A stretch of DNA of 64,000 bases from positions 10,422,449 to 10,486,448 of the forward strand of contig NC_058149.1 of assembly GCF_011075055.1 (NCBI RefSeq). The letters run 5' to 3'. This DNA is from Mangifera indica (taxonomy: Eukaryota; Streptophyta; Magnoliopsida; Sapindales; Anacardiaceae). Made by a program: the position numbers and the translations under genes. The stretch's first letter is position 1; each line of letters begins with the position of its first letter. The notes beneath the pieces were generated by a model. That model saw only the letters and a list, made by a program, of their open reading frames with translations, was not told where the DNA came from and did not search any database. Positions 1 to 11,472 of the stretch are shown one piece after another.

Positions 1-1447
1 TTGATTGAATGTTGATTAGTCAGAAATAAACACAGCATAAAATCTTTAAATTTAGATGGTAATAAGTCAGAAGTAAATATAAGATTAAATTCAAATAAAT
101 CACTATTAAAAAGTTAATTATAAAAACGAACTTTGACATACACTCTTAAGAGAACAATGTGCGTGATTGTGGCTGTACGAGAAGGCCGATGATCTAAGAG
201 CCAAGGGAAGCTACTTGGAATATTGATTAAATAAATGGCAGCAAGGGAAGCCAAGGCAGGATGTGTTGTTGTACATTGGGTAAGTGTGGGAGAAGAAACA
301 CGCGCAGAGGTGCAAAGTCTGGAGCGCAGGAAGGTCACGTAACCTGAGGAGCGAGTGTACCTACGGGAGAGAGCACAAAATATTGTTGCAACAAAACCTT
401 AAAGAGGGTAAGGCCAGATACAAAGCTATGTGACGAGAGATAAGTCAAAGCATGGCACCAGCATAAGACTCGACATGCAAACATGACAGGGTAGCGTACG
501 CGCAATTGCGACAAAATTTGTTGGTTGGTGTGAGACAAGTCCGGGAAAAGTTTAAAACTTGATGTTGATAAACATGTGGCTAAGTAGTACGCTAGGCTTA
601 GTCATGACCTGTGAGACTGCAGGGTAGAGGTTGTATAGACTGTATGCGTGAATCGGTTATGGCTAATTATGTATTGAAATTCTCGAAAGCAAAACTCGAT
701 GAGATGTTAGATGGGTGTCTACTATAACACGGACAAGGCTGGTTAGCTTGGGAAAATGGCTGACATGTGAGTTACTAGCAAAACAGGCAAGGTGATTCCA
801 AAGCAGTGTAGTTGGGAGCTCGGGAGCTGCGGCAGGAGTGTGTATGGATTGCATGGACAACTTGGGTGTGCTGGCAAATGGTGGGCGTGCGGGCGGTTTG
901 CTTGGTTTGATGCGAGGAGTTAAGAAGACTAATCACCCCATGACCATGATGGAGCAGTTGGTAGTAAACCAGTGACCACCCTACTTTAAATTCAAATATT
1001 GTAAGCTGTTATGTAAGTGCCTTTGTTTCTTATGAAGGGGGGGTTGTATGCCATTGTATCTTGGAGGAAGGCACAAAGAGAGTGGGTGCATTTTTTCCAT
1101 TTTTTAAATCAAAATGAGGAAGGTTAATAAAAAAGTTTGGATTACTCTGTAATTGTTGTATTTTCAATCACTAAACCAGATAATGCAAAAGTCTCATACG
1201 TTGGCAGATCTCAAATCCAAACTTTCTTAAAACTTCAACTGAGAATACTACATTTTAATCAGTCAAATCACTTACTGGGGTTTGTTCTTAAGTTTACTTG
1301 ATGTTTTAGAACTTTGCATTCCCAGTGATTGCCGTGCAACGGTGTGCTCATACTTGTCTTGATTGAACCTCTATTGTTGAGCCAAGTGGGAATAATTGGC
1401 TGCATCAAAGGTAACAGTTTTATAACAATTTTACACTACAAAATTTA
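1..1447. other. Intergenic DNA, no recognisable gene
   Basis: The first kilobase is less AT-rich than the rest of the intergenic DNA and has only short ORFs on both strands, none resembling a known protein. It may be a decayed retroelement or LTR, but I found no primer-binding site, polypurine tract or pol motif. From about 1000 the sequence becomes AT-rich. Confidence 0.4.
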
Positions 1448-2018
1448 CCTAAACGACTATTTCTCACCCACAATTTGTTGAAATGACAAATTCTTATACT
1501 TTCAATTTTATAAAACTGAATTCTCATCTAATTTTGCATAAATTATTTATTTATTTTTTCTTTTCAAAATGATGTGTGTTTAAAGGTAAAATGTAATTTT
1601 AAAAATATTGCGACGTTAATAAAAATTTTAGGGGCCTTTTAAAAATTTGAAAAAAGTTTCAAGAGTGTTTTTGAAAATTTAAAATTTGCAATATACCCCC
1701 TCAATAGTTTCATAGATGCAGGTACAGGTTAAATAATTGAATAAAACATATTATTATATGTTGGTTATAATTTTAATATTTTTAAAGTTTAAATGATAAA
1801 TTTTTAAACTAATAAAGATATATTGATAATTTAATAATTATATTAAATGTTAATAAATAATTACGTAATTTCAATAAAAAATTCAAAAGAGCTATTTTCA
1901 AAAAAATCAAACAGGATTTACAATTAAAATGGATAACAAGTAGAACTTGAATTTTTTTAAATTTAGAAGGTGATAATTGTAATTTTGTCAAATCTTGGAT
2001 GGAAAATAGTCGTGTAGC
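1448..2018. mobile_element. Inverted-repeat (MULE-like) element, copy A
   Basis: The left end near 1454 begins CGACTATTTCTCACCCA. The reverse complement of the right end, from 2012, begins CGACTATTTTCCATCCA, and similarity continues inward for about 40 bp. The interior is AT-rich and noncoding. The ends resemble those of the elements at 2066, 24688 and 56914, which carry the related form GGCCAAAGGACTATTTCCCA. The outer limits are approximate and no clear target duplication is seen. Confidence 0.6.
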
Positions 2019-2065
2019 CTATTAAAAGAGTGCAGTGCCATGTGCCACTCTCACGTTAAAATAAA

Positions 2066-2811
2066 GGCCAAAAGACTTGTTCCGACCCAAGACATGGAAA
2101 AATTTCAAAATCTAATTCTTTTAATTTTTAAAAATTTAAACACCCATTTGTAAATAAATTTTTATTAAAAATTTCAGTTAAAATTAAACGTAAAACTGTT
2201 ATTTAATAAGAAAAATTTTTAAACTAAACTTTTATCATATTTTTCTCTTTCAATTTAAAAACTCACAATTTTTTCTTTAAAATTTGAAAAATAATAATTT
2301 CCCCTTTAGGGTTTTCTCTCCTTCTCTCCTGCAACTAATTTCTTCCTAGCAGTCAATTGATCCTCCCTCCTTTCTTCCTCAGTTTGTCACCTCCTTCTTC
2401 CATCATTTGTCAAAGACATAGACCATTACCTCCATTTCAAACAAAGAGACGAAGACAACTGTCTCCATCTCCAACGAAAGTAAAATCAAAGCAAAAAGAG
2501 GTGATTGATTGAGGAAGAAGAAAGAGGGAAGGCTGACCGGCGGTCGAAGAAAAAAAACCTATGAGAAAATTACTAACTTTTCAAATTTTAAAGAAAAATT
2601 TAAAAGATAAATTGTGAAAATTTTAAATTGAAAGAGAAAATGTAACAAAAGTTTAATTTTTTAATTTTTTTATTAAATGATAATTTTATCTCTAACTTTA
2701 ATTAAAATTTTTAATATCTATTTAATTATAAATAAATTTTTAAATTTTAAAAATTAAAAAATAAAACTTTGAGATTTCATTGTACCTTAAGTAAAGATAA
2801 GCCTTTTGCCT
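2066..2811. mobile_element. Inverted-repeat (MULE-like) element, copy B
   Basis: The left terminus reads GGCCAAAAGACTTGTTCCGA and the reverse complement of the right terminus reads AGGCAAAAGGCTTATCTTTA, with imperfect pairing extending further inward. The flanks AAAATAAA and AGAATAAA could be a decayed target duplication. The interior is noncoding, with a central TC/GA-rich stretch around 2320-2560. The element ends about 290 bp before the RPA1 start codon, so it limits or forms part of that gene's promoter. Confidence 0.65.
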
Positions 2812-3100
2812 AGAATAAATAAATAAAAATTACAATTCTAAATTCCAATACCCCGCCATTAACTCCCTCCAAATTTCATTTCCATTCGGCCACTTTCTGT
2901 CATCTCAAATCTCAATTATCCAAGCAAAAATTTCAAATCACATCTCTCTTTGTATATCTCACTCTACGGAAAACAATTTTACAGAGCTTTATCTCTCTTT
3001 TTCCAAAACTAGGGTTTCCTCCTCACTTTCTTTCTCTAAACAGTTACTACTGATTATTTTCCCCTTTTTTTTTTTTAATTTTCTGTTTTTAAATCCAACG

Positions 3101-5910
3101 ATGCCTGTCAATCTGACGCCTAACGCCATTGCCTCCATAAATGGCGGAGATGTGAACTCAAAACCTCTGGTTCAGGTCATGGATATAAAGCTGATTGGGA
3201 GCACTCAGGAGAGGTACCGGTTTTCGATCTCAGACTCGGTTTCTACTCAGCATGCAATGCTTGCTACTCAGCTTAACGACCGAGTCAAGACCGGCCAAGT
3301 CAAGAAAGGATCCGTTGTTCAACTGATTGATTACATTTGCAGCACTGTTCAAAATCGCAAGTATGTTAATCGCTTTACTTATTTTATGTTAATTAGTTGA
3401 TGCTTTAGATGTTAGCTTCTTAGTAATATACTTTTGGAGGCAGTCTTTTGTTTCTGTGCGTTTGGAATCCAAGTTTCTGTTAAAAAAGTATTGTTAAATT
3501 AATATTAGTTATATTTGATTGGCAGAAGTTCAAGTTGTGAAACAGAATTATGAGTTCTGAACAAAGACATGCTAACTTTACCTCTGTCTTAAGTATAACT
3601 TTATAAGAGTGAGGCTAGTGTTTATGTTTAGAATTATTGTCAAGGTTTAGTTCAAAAACTGAGTAGTTCATTTGTTACGTTTAGTTGTTATTATCTGACA
3701 CTCACAATACATTCTCTCTGCTGTCGTGCAAATTAGTTTTAACTTGCATTGTTGATGTGATTTAGGAAGGAAAGAGTCATCTTATTCATGCTATGAAGTG
3801 TGCTATATTTATTTAGCGTGCAAGGTTGCATTTAATGATAATAAGTGCAAAGGAAAAGACCACTCAACTTAGATATGATAAATATTAATAAAACCTCATA
3901 CTATGGTCTATGTGTTTGGAATTGGTCGCTTTATTGCCTCATGGTTTGTGTAGGTTGAGTAAATTGTTTAATTCAAAATAGTGTGAAGTTTGGGGATGTA
4001 CAAAGATAAAGGGTGCAAGAACAACGAACTTTGCATGTGTGCTTCTGGAAATGATTGATTATTACTGTGCCCTACTGAATCATGAAATCTTTGGAAAACT
4101 CATCTCTTTCTTTGATTTTCCATGGTTTATATTTTTAATTTTGCACATAATTATTTACCCCTTGTTTTGCAGGATTATTGTTGTACTAAGCATGGAAACT
4201 ATTATACTGGACTGTGAAATCATTGGGAACCCAAAAATGTTTACTGAATCTGAGTCAATGACTCAAAAAGCAATTCCAAATGCCAACTCAAAGCACCCAG
4301 TGTGGGTTAATAATTTCAGCATCCCAAATCCTAGCACATACAATGCACCAAATCCTGGCTTATTCTGTGCTCCAAATTCTAACTCTAGAGTTCCAAATAC
4401 TGGATTCAAAGAGCCACACCCTGGCACATTTGGGGCTCCATATCCTAGTAATAATGTACAGAGTTTTCAACCAACTGTTCAGCCATCATACCAACCACCT
4501 CCAAACTACAGAAATCATGGTTCAATTTTGAAGAATGAGGCACCAGCACGAATCATTCCTATTGCTGCATTGAATCCTTACCAAGGCCGGTGGGCTATCA
4601 AGGCAAGAGTGACTGCAAAGGGAGATCTCCGACGCTACAATAATGCTCGGGGAGATGGAAAAGTTTTTTCTTTTGACCTCCTTGATTCTGATGGAGGAGA
4701 AATAAGAGTGACGTGCTTCAATGTTGTTGTTGACCGGTTCTATGATGTTATTGAGGTTGGTAATGTTTATTTAATTTCAAAGGGTACTTTGAAACCTGCA
4801 CAGAAGAATTTTAACCATTTGAAGAATGAATGGGAGATATTTTTGGAGGCTACTTCAATTGTGAATCTTTGCCCTGAGGAGGATGGTTCAATACCAAGAC
4901 AGCAGTTCTCCTTCAGACCTATTAGTGAAATTGAAACTGCTGAAAACAATTCCATAGTTGATGTTATTGGTATTGTGATATCAGTGAACCCAGCAGTTCC
5001 TATCTTGAGAAAGAATGGCATGGAAACTCAGAGAAGAATTTTGAATCTGAAGGATAGATCTGGTAAGAGTATTGAGCTAACACTTTGGGGAGATTTCTGC
5101 GGTAAGGAAGGTCAAAAGTTGCAAGAGATGGTTGATGTTGGTTTTTTCCCTGTTTTAGCTGTTAAAGCTGGGAAGGTTAATGACTTCAGTGGGAAGTCCA
5201 TTGGTACGATTTCTTCAACCCAGCTCTTTGTGAATCCAGAATTCCCAGAGGCTTGTGACCTGAGAGAGTGGTTTCATCAGGGGGGGAAAAATATTGCTTC
5301 CGTGTCCATTTCTAGAGAAATGCTGGCAGCAGGTTCTAAGAACGAAATTCGCAAAACTGTTGCTCAGACCAAGGATGAAGGTCTTGGAAAATCTGAGAAG
5401 CCTGACTGGGTCACTGTGAGGGCATTCATAACTTTTATTAAATCAGATACTTTCTGTTATACAGCTTGCCCATTGATGAGTGGGGATAGACAGTGCAATA
5501 AGAAAGTTATACGGTCTGGAAACCGATGGCAATGTGACAGGTGCAATCAAGAATTTGAGGAATGTGATTACAGATATTTACTTCAGGCTCAGATTCAAGA
5601 CCAGACAGGTTTGACTTGGGTAACAGCTTTCCAGGAATCCGGTGAAGAGATCATGGGCTGCCCAGCAAAGGAGTTGTACATGTTGAAATATGAATTGCAG
5701 GATGATATAAGATTTGGGGAGATAATAAGGAGTAGAGTCTTTAACCAATACCTTTTCAGGCTTAAGATCAAAGAGGAAATATATGGAGATGAGCAGAGGG
5801 TGAAGATCACTGTTATTAAAGCCGATCAGTTAAACTATTCTTCGGAAAGTAGGTGCCTTCTGGATTTAATATCAAAGTCTCAAAAGGTGAATGATTTTAG
5901 ACCAAGGTAA
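3101..5910 (+). CDS. RPA1A: Replication protein A 70 kDa DNA-binding subunit (RPA1A type)
   Basis: Large subunit of the heterotrimeric single-stranded-DNA-binding complex RPA, which acts in nuclear replication, recombination and repair. There are two coding exons, 3101-3360 and 4173-5910. The 812-bp intron splits an AA|G lysine codon and gives NRK-IIVVLSMETI, as in plant RPA1. The product is 665 aa, slightly longer than Arabidopsis RPA1A. Order: RPA70N domain (about 1-115); linker rich in Pro, Asn and Gly with degenerate APNPG-like repeats (about 125-200); OB folds DBD-A (from about 212) and DBD-B; then DBD-C with a C4 zinc ribbon at Cys519, 528, 541 and 544. There is no C-terminal CCHC knuckle, which argues against the RPA1C/E class. 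The start ATG opens MPVNLTPNAI, typical of the family. The frame runs uninterrupted to TAA at 5908-5910. Family assignment is firm; the A-paralogue label is inferred. Confidence 0.95.
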
Positions 5911-6360
5911 ATGATCTTAGGTGTAATAGCTTTCTGCAGTAAAAATGAAATGGGTTGTGTCTTTTTTTGAATCAATGTGAGGTTTATCAGCATCTTTATG
6001 CACCGTTTGGTTCTCAATGGGATTTTATCTTTTTTCTGCAATCCCTTCACTTGACTGCTTGTTAGATGGCGATGGGAATGCTCTACACAGCAATTTAGAA
6101 TTAAGACCACCGCTTTACGTCTTTCATGAAATTATAATATTAACATGCATAGAATAGAGTTCATCAGCAATGGACGGAGAATTGAGATTCCTTCTTTCAA
6201 TTGTAGAGCTTTTGCTACACCTGAAAAGTATGTCAGATACAGGTATGATTCTGTTTTTGTTTTCAGTTATGAACTTGATTGTTTTTCTGGTTTCTCAGTA
6301 GGACGATTAGAACTAGTAGTTGGTAATTGTTATGGTATGATGAGGCTGTGAAGAAATAGT

Positions 6361-6366
6361 TTTATT
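6361..6366 (-). terminator. Probable poly(A) signal of PsbX
   Basis: AATAAA on the minus strand, about 115 nt beyond the PsbX stop codon, the usual distance for a plant near-upstream polyadenylation element. Inferred from motif and position only. Confidence 0.45.
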
Positions 6367-6480
6367 CATGCGAAAATGAGATAAAATTAGTCACATATTT
6401 ACACAAAACACAGTTCGTAGCTGAAAACATTAAACAGATACAAAAAAGTGGAAAACACTTTCCAACGTTTTAAGAATGTC

Positions 6481-6846
6481 TTAGCTCCGCTTAACGGGGT
6501 CGAAATTGGCCACGCCAATAACAGCACCAACAAGGACAGCAAGCACAACACCACCAGCTACAATGCTGAGCAAGAAGTTCTTGAGAGACGGAGAAATTCC
6601 AGGGCCAGCAGCTTCAGCCACTTCTGGGATCACCATGGAAGCTGTCAGTGCAGCTGCCGTTAACCCGGTGACCACCTTCTCCTTGAAAGAAGCATTAACT
6701 TGAAACCTGCCGCCGGATTTTGATGCTGCTGTTGCCTTCGATGGCCTCACTGGAAATGGCTTGAAGAAGGACTCGGAACTTAGCACCCTCTTTTGGCTAG
6801 CATGAGTTAATGGCATAGCCATTGAAATAGCTGACGTTGAAGCCAT
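6481..6846 (-). CDS. PSBX: Photosystem II reaction centre protein X, chloroplast precursor
   Basis: Nuclear-encoded single-span subunit of photosystem II, located near cytochrome b559 and the QB site in the thylakoid membrane. The ORF is intronless and 121 aa, close to the usual precursor length. Residues 1 to about 50 are Ser/Ala/Lys-rich and lack acidic residues, as expected of a chloroplast transit peptide. A hydrophobic stretch LTAASMVIP-type (about 60-76) ending in AEAA forms the thylakoid-targeting part of a bipartite presequence. The mature protein is about 41 residues, [13 protein letters not shown] onward, with one membrane helix and the conserved end NFDPVKRS. The gene is convergent with RPA1, whose stop is 570 bp away. 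The upstream region holds GATA/I-box and CCAAT motifs. Confidence 0.95.
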   Translation of the reverse strand: MASTSAISMAMPLTHASQKRVLSSESFFKPFPVRPSKATAASKSGGRFQVNASFKEKVVTGLTAAALTASMVIPEVAEAAGPGISPSLKNFLLSIVAGGVVLAVLVGAVIGVANFDPVKRS

Positions 6847-7038
6847 TTATCCTCTCTTCCCGAAAGTTTCTGTTCAATTTCTTTGTTTCACCGTTAATTC
6901 TAGAGTGTCTTGAGGGTTGGGTGGTTAGCTTAGATACATAGAGCTGGAGGAGTAATAAGCGGTATGAAATTGAGCTATTAGGATGGCTTGTCAACTTTGT
7001 CCCTATCCCACGTGGCAATTTCTCTATATGGAGTTGTG

Positions 7039-7063
7039 GATAAAGTTATCTCATTGGCCCAAT
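7039..7063 (-). promoter_or_regulatory. I-box pair, CCAAT and site II motifs upstream of PsbX
   Basis: About 190-215 bp upstream of the PsbX ATG lies the palindrome GATAAAGTTATC (7039-7050), two GATAA I-box cores back to back. It is followed by CCAAT (minus strand 7053-7057, plus strand 7059-7063) and a TGGGCC site II core (minus strand, 7056-7061). I-boxes are known light-response elements of photosynthesis genes. That they act here is inferred; no clear TATA box was seen. Confidence 0.4.
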
Positions 7064-8656
7064 CACCCTCAAGTTTGAAACTTGGATTTGGCAGCCAGGA
7101 CCTGCGATGCTTCGCGTGTGTGTGTGGGGCTCACACGAATCAGATTTCAGGGCTGTGTTAGTATGGGCCTAGATTTGTTAACCTCAGACTGGGCTGGACC
7201 TGTCTTGAGATGATTCCACATATCGTATTCCGCCAAGCTTCAAACTCCAAAGCTGAACAAGGGCCCAAAAACCCGGAAACGTAAACGGGAATTTAACAAA
7301 ATTCAATTGCATATTTTCGTGAGATGATTTATGCTTCTGGTATGATTTTTCATACACCAACAATTCTATCGGACCCACTAAGGGATTTTTGTCCCGTGAT
7401 CTCTGTATAATCCTTTTATATTGATTGGATAAAAAGGTAAATTACAGTCATATCATTGTATTCAATTTTAAATTCAAAATTGCTTCCTTATTCCATTTCA
7501 CAAAGTGATATTATAATTATCTAATTTTGATGGGGTAAGAAGTCATTGTCTTCCCATATAAAGGATGTGTTTGGTTGTTCTGAAGCTTGTCTCATTGGGT
7601 GTTCTATGAGTTTGTTTAAAGAGTTTTTTTATTGTAAAACAACTGATCTTTAGTTTTTATAGTATAAGCAGGAATTCGAAAACTCTTTCCCTTTCTTCAT
7701 AGATAGACGACATACGGAGAGTCTGTAATTGGTACAATTAATGTTGTTTAGTGTCATATATATGTCATGTTACTTCAAGTCATCATGAATTCTTATTGGA
7801 CTCATCAAAATTGTTTTCCATTTACTATAAAAGACGACGATATACAGACTATTAAGATAATGCGTTTTCTAGCTTTGATATATTTCCGCTATTATCTGGT
7901 ATATACTTAAAGCTTCAGGATTGAGTTTCTGGTGATGCTTTATGACGGAGAATCTTATAATTTTCATATTTAATGATCTATGTTTTGCTTTTTCCCGTGC
8001 AAATATTAAAGTTACACATTACTTATGCATCAATGTAGGAAGAGAGGGGTTTGAAGTTTAAACCCTTTTTTTTTAATTGATAATCGGAGATTTTATTCAT
8101 ATTAGTTGGATAAATTCAAAATACAGTGATTAAATCTATAATCATTATATTAGATAAGTTACAATTTTATAAATATGACAAAAATTTAAACGAGGTTTTC
8201 TTCTTAAAAATTCTAATCTATTAGTTTTATTAACCTTTGAGTCTAATCTAAACCCTCTTTCAGAGGAAGTAGTTCTTTTACCATTTTGTGAAACAATGAG
8301 GAGGGAAAAAGTGCCACCTTGATACCAATGTGGACAGGGGAATGCGGCCTGTGAAGGCGGCTGGTACCCATTGCAGGCTACTCGCACCTCAAAGAGGAGA
8401 TTGTTCTTCTTCTTCTCTTTTTCCTTCCTGGGTTGGTGGTGTGAGGCCAGTTGATCCTAACTTTACCAATATAAATACATTAGCAAGGAGGTTACTCATA
8501 TGCACGCTCAATTTTACAATAAACTAGTATAGATAATATTAATTCAAATCTCCGTCTCAGGCCCGTGTCAACAAATTCTGGCAGAATTTTCACAAATATT
8601 ACATGCCTCAAATGAACTCCCGCATTTGAGCTGATATCCATATTGTACAATAGACA
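7064..8656. other. Intergenic region between PsbX and VPS2.1
   Basis: AT-rich sequence with no protein family recognised on either strand. The short ORFs around 8145-8527 are compositional. The part next to 8657 should contain the 3'UTR of VPS2.1. Confidence 0.4.
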
Positions 8657-11472
8657 TTACATTCTTCTTAAATTGTCTAACCTTGCCTGTAACTCACTAT
8701 CTATGCCAGTGTCATCGTTCGCTGCTGTTTCTGCTTGTGCAACCTTGCCCTTCGCAGCAGGTGCAGCAATGGCAGAAGATGGAGCATTCACAAGCTGCAT
8801 CAATTACAACACAAACATCGTTGTTATTACAGCTTGACATATAAATTTCAATAAATAATAAAAGCATTAATGATGCTGAATACACCATCTGGAAGGCAGT
8901 ATATAAAGTGTTTTAATACCTCTTGATTGATGTCGATTCCAATCTCATCAAGAACCTGACTCACCAGTTCTTCTGTTTCTTCCTCTTCCTCGTCTCCTTC
9001 CAAAGCATCATCAATTGCATCACCCATGACCTCAGTCACCATTTCCATCTTCTCATTTTGTTTCTCAAATTCTTGCATAATTTTCTGCAGTGATGGCAAG
9101 TTCATCTGCCTATTCATTTGCCCCATTGCTTTTGTCACACCTTTCATTGCCTCTCCCATTGCTTGTGTTGACTTCAATGTCTATCACCGCACCAAGAAAA
9201 CTTCCAATTTTAATACGCAGTTGAACAGCAAACAATTCATAGGCTTTGAAAAGTAAAAAGAGTGCAATATTACAGATCATAAGGAATAAAATACACATAC
9301 TAGTTAATTAGAATCAACTTAATACAAATCTCTCTCTGGTGACTAGCATATTGCAAAAATATTGCATAGCTAGACGGTATCATAAACACCAATAAAACTA
9401 ATTTGTGCATACAGAATAAAGAAAATGAAAACCTGTTTCACGCTAGCTGATATGTTGCATATAAATTTCAAAAGGCTAATTTAAGTAGAAATATAACATC
9501 TGGCAACTAGCATGGATCACCCCTGATTTTATTTCAGAGTCCTCAATCATCCAAGGAATAATACTGCCTTAACACACCTCAATAGCTTTACACCCATCTG
9601 GCTCTCAAATAGAGTAGGCAAAAAATTATAGAATTTGTAGTTACAGCAACATTATCAAACTGAGGCCAAGCAAATTCAGTTCATAGAAATGTACAATCAC
9701 TATAATTTATTTTAGCATTAATAAAACAGCTTGTCACTTTTTCTGAAATAATATAACTAGCTGCTGAGGTCAGGTATCTCAAAAATAACTTAATTTAAGG
9801 CTAATTCCAGCTTTATTACACTAGAAGAAAAATAAATACACCAGGCCTAAAGCAGTTGACGAATGTAAAACTGTAAAGGGATGAGTTTTTGATATAAGAG
9901 GGAATGCATAAGTAAAATGGAGCAAAATATACCTGAATTCTAAGAGATACACCCTGGAGTTGTGACTTAAGCTTGTAAAATTTTTCAATCTGATGACGTG
10001 TTCTAATAAGGTCTTTTGCCATCACCTTCACGGCTCCCTGGAAAAAATTACAACAAATGCAAATATATCCACGTGAGGCAGGTACTATAGCCATATTGCA
10101 TTTGCACAAACTAGTATATATGCATTAATCATGTCAAATAACCTCGTAAATCTGATTAACACAATAAAACCAAGATTCATTCAAAGCTTACAATCATTTA
10201 CAAATCAAGAACTATACTCAAACATGAAAAGCATTGGCCCATGTCGAGCATGTATGATCGATATAAATTTTTGAAAAACAGGCACTGAATTCTCAATTTA
10301 ACAATAACCTTTTATGTAACTTTATTAACCTTCAAAAAACCCACTTACGATTAATCTATTCATAATCACTTTTAGAATCACTCATCGGTGAATATGTTGC
10401 AATAAAAGATAGTGTCAAAAAAAATTCAGATGTTACTACCAACCGTATACAATAAAGATACATAAACAGCTCATGCAACAATAATGCAAAACTTATGACC
10501 TGTGACACAATTGTCAAAATGGTTTTTTTTTTACATGTAAAAAATTTTTTCAAGGGAATGAAAAGATTTACAAAGATTTTGAACCCCGAGGATAGACTAC
10601 AAAAATCAGATGACAAAGACATATCCTTAGGAAAAAAAAAACAACTTACTTGATTGTTCACCCGAGTAAGAAAGCAATCAACACTATTTTGACATTCAAA
10701 TGCAAAACTAAGAGATGAACATGTTAAAGGTTGAAAAAATTTCATTAAATCTTCATCTACTTTCTCGACTATATTGTGTACTTAAAGTGATATTTGAGCT
10801 AGGTTGACTAATTGCTCTTACATTCAAATCCCTCATTGCATTATCTACACCATAACAAGCCATGTTTGTCATTGTTATCATGTTCAGACTTCAGTTAATC
10901 GAATGTGAGAAGACACATTAGAATCCAAGTGCCGCAATTACATGACAAACACAGCGCAAGAAATACAATTAGAGCAAATGCTAAACAGAGTTAGCTTTAT
11001 CCAGCTGATCAGCATAAAAAACAACTTGTTTGAACTGTACAATTCAAAACATGCTACCAGCACAGATAAACAATTAACTATTGCAAATGCTACAGAGATT
11101 AACAATCAAACAATTAATTTAAAAAAAAAGAAAGTAAAAGTAATAAAGACGCACCATTTGTCCTTGTTTGGCACTTTTCTTAATCTCTGTTATAAGTTTC
11201 TTCTCTTGGGTTTGTAGACCTTGTCTCTCTCTCTCTATTTCTCTAATAGATTTATCCAACATTCTCTTATTCTCCCGCAGAAGTTCTAAAAACGACAATC
11301 AACATAAACTTAAAACGACACATGATATCATCCGAAAGAAAATAAGCAATTTCATATAATTTCTCCATCGCAATACAAAACTAGACATAAACCAACATTA
11401 ATAATAAGGAAATAGAATTGAACAAAGGAACTAACCAGCGGGGGTTTTCTTTTTGCCGAAAAGGAAACTCAT
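8657..11472 (-). CDS. VPS2.1: ESCRT-III subunit VPS2 homolog 1 (CHMP2A-like)
   Basis: Core ESCRT-III protein. It copolymerises with VPS24 on endosomal membranes for multivesicular body formation and recruits the AAA ATPase VPS4/SKD1. Five coding exons on the minus strand: 11472-11436, 11285-11155, 10037-9933, 9180-8920 and 8794-8657. Together they make 672 nt, a 223-aa product (Arabidopsis VPS2.1 is about 225 aa). The start is MSFLFGKKKTPAELLREN. A basic N-terminal helix and Snf7 core (about 12-180) lead to an acidic run (GDEEEEETEELV) and then an Ala-rich linker. The last residues, DSELQARLDNLRRM, are a MIM1 motif for the VPS4 MIT domain. All splice sites are GT-AG. Exon 1 encodes only 12 residues plus one base. 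Assignment is firm; the 2.1 paralogue is inferred from closeness to that protein. Confidence 0.94.

Noticed and set aside
4039..4172. Upstream extension of RPA1 exon 2 frame
   Set aside because: It is intron sequence: a polypyrimidine tract and TTGCAG acceptor at 4167-4172 join exon 1 in frame.
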